DNA of 13,252 bases, taken from Zoogloeaceae bacterium. GTDB lineage: Bacteria > Pseudomonadota > Gammaproteobacteria > Burkholderiales > Rhodocyclaceae. Below, in pieces: positions 12,421-13,252 of this stretch. How positions within the stretch are numbered: the first letter of the stretch is position 1; the number at the start of each line of letters is the position of its first letter. The stretch covers positions 1 through 13,252 of the forward strand of contig JAISLJ010000076.1 in assembly GCA_031290955.1 (NCBI GenBank), read 5' to 3'. Made by a program: the position numbers and the translations under genes. Below the pieces are notes generated by a model. That model made no database searches. It worked only from the letters and a program-made list of their open reading frames with translations, and was not told the origin of the DNA.

Positions 12421-12684
12421 TCAAACGCCTGGCGCGTGGGTTGGCCCTTGGACGATTTTCATGGTCTCCACCGCCCAGTCGTTGGCGTCGTTTACGATGC
12501 CACTTTCCTTGTGAGTGATCACGGCCTGGCGTTCCATGACCCATTCCAGCGCGGATTTGCCGTTGACGATGTATTCGTAGGCAGCAAGCAGAATTTTCGT
12601 TATCGTGACGTTGTGGTTGTAGGTGACCGTCGTTTTATCGTATTTTTCGCCGTTTGTTCCCTTGGCGAATTTCATCTTTTCCAC
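12421..12684 (-). pseudogene. C-terminal fragment of a DEAD/DEAH-type helicase
   Basis: The translated stretch EKMKFAKGTNGEKYDKTTVT, YNHNVTITKILLAAYEYIVN, GKSALEWVMERQAVITHKES, GIVNDANDWAVETM is the well-conserved C-terminal part of large DEAD/DEAH helicases linked to type III or ISP-like restriction and other phage/plasmid-borne systems. The motor domains are absent. From memory, intact relatives continue after 'WAVETM' with about 20 residues ending in a second 'SLETMKIV'; here the sequence jumps straight to KIVQG, which suggests a deletion between the two ETM-coding sites. The frame then ends PTHAPGV at 12421, just where the giant protein's own homology takes over in another frame. The frame is open back to 12750, but residues before EKMKF do not look like helicase. 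Confidence 0.7.
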
Positions 12685-12769
12685 AGTCCCAAAGGCGCCA
12701 CCGCGCGCATCAGCCAGCGCAAGTTGTAACCCGCCGCGCAGGCACGGCATGCAAGGCGTCGCCCGTCAT

Positions 12770-13149
12770 CGTCTTGCCGGGCAGATCATGGAGGGCCTCT
12801 GGCAGGGCTTGCGCGAAAAATTCATGATGGAGATCGGCGGCTTCGCCATGCAGGGGCTGGAGATGGCATGGCGGGCGGGCAAGAAGGGCCGCTCGCGCTC
12901 ATGGCCCGGCTCTCCGAGGGCATCCTCGCCGCCCTTCGCGCCCCGCTGGTCAACCTCGGAAACCTCATGACCATGCCGCCGATGCAGCCCATGCCCGTCT
13001 TCGCCGGTCCCGCGAACGGCAACCGGAACAACGCGCCGTCTGCGGGAACGATGGGCGGCATGACGGTCAATATCACGGTCAATCCCGCCCCAGGGATGGA
13101 TGAGAAAAAACTGGCCGAACTCGTCACCCAGAAATTGAGGAAACACTGA
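12770..13149 (+). pseudogene. 3' end of a phage tail tape-measure gene, frameshifted
   Basis: Two overlapping frames together look like the C-terminus of a tape-measure protein, the scaffold that sets tail length. The first (from about 12770) reads AGQIMEGLWQGLREKFMMEI then GGFAMQGLEMAWRAGKKG. The second continues PLALMARLSEGILAALRAPL, NLGNLMTMPPM and ends MTVNITVNPAPGMDEKKLAE-LVTQKLRKH. That closing 'NITVNPAPGMDEKxLAxLV' is typical of tape-measure tails. The frame changes near 12885, which can be explained by one lost base, so the gene is broken or the base is a sequencing error. The 5' bulk is missing: upstream DNA belongs to the helicase fragment on the opposite strand. The TGA is at 13147-13149. 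Confidence 0.6.
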
Positions 13150-13252
13150 ACAAACGGTCAAATTGAGGCGAGAGAAACAAAGATTGAGACAAAGAGTATG
13201 AACAAAACATAACCGAGAGGTTTTTGCTGGAAAACTGGCCCCGGAAGGCCGG
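13150..13252. other. Right-edge sequence without an identified gene
   Basis: A/T-rich spacer after the tape-measure stop, with repeated GAGAAACAAAGATTGAGAC-like text. I see no start codon with a convincing ribosome binding site, no terminator and no RNA gene before the window ends. Confidence 0.4.

Noticed and set aside
12875..12895. Programmed frameshift in the tape-measure gene
   Set aside because: No canonical slippery heptamer is present, and programmed frameshifting in phage tails normally occurs in the chaperone gene before the tape measure; a lost base is simpler.
1..13252. CRISPR array, insertion sequence or rRNA
   Set aside because: No regularly spaced short repeats, no transposase with terminal inverted repeats and no rRNA signatures were found on reading through.

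Overview
This window looks like a mosaic of phage and integrative-element DNA from a proteobacterium. It has moderately high G+C and I see no core housekeeping genes. The features pointing to a proteobacterial prophage setting are a HigB/HigA-family toxin-antitoxin pair, a leader with the layout of the P4 CI / P1 C4 antisense-RNA immunity regions, phage 'polyvalent protein' domains, and pieces of an integrase, a tail tape-measure protein and a helicase. The genus cannot be settled from the sequence.

Layout, left to right. (1) 1-637, plus strand: a tyrosine recombinase that runs off the left edge and breaks off just after its HxxR box, merging into a small unknown ORF. (2) 650-1838, minus strand: a two-gene unit encoding an HTH protein resembling phage small terminase subunits and a coiled-coil protein. 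(3) 1838-2530: two small dyads and a plus-strand toxin-antitoxin operon. (4) 2531-3646, minus strand: an acidic 214-residue protein of unknown function with a strong rho-independent terminator after it. In front is a roughly 230-nt leader with a consensus-like promoter, a compact structured RNA, and three mutually related segments (A, B, C), where B is complementary to A and in part to C. This is the most interesting regulatory structure in the window. (5) 3647-3920: non-coding, with a tRNA 3'-half-like sequence that may be an attachment-site remnant. (6) 3921-12398, minus strand: one uninterrupted 2,825-codon frame for a giant phage polyvalent protein. It carries the tail of a DdrB/ParB-like module, a duplicated ~145-residue unit, two LPD3-like domains, an HEGWH metallopeptidase, an ADP-ribosyltransferase-like domain, two further conserved phage segments, and at its C-terminus the N-terminal half of an intein with class-3 hallmarks. 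(7) 12421-13149: a fragment of a DEAD/DEAH helicase (minus) and the frameshifted 3' end of a tape-measure gene (plus), lying back to back with both 5' parts missing.

How it may fit together (inference): the giant protein reads like a cargo polyprotein whose domains are separated by a recurring (Y/F)SVD linker and which carries its own peptidase domain. The P4-like leader would control expression of the acidic protein, and the toxin-antitoxin pair would stabilise the element. The broken integrase, helicase, tape measure and intein show that the locus has been rearranged repeatedly. Domain names are from recognition of sequence patterns, with no database search.
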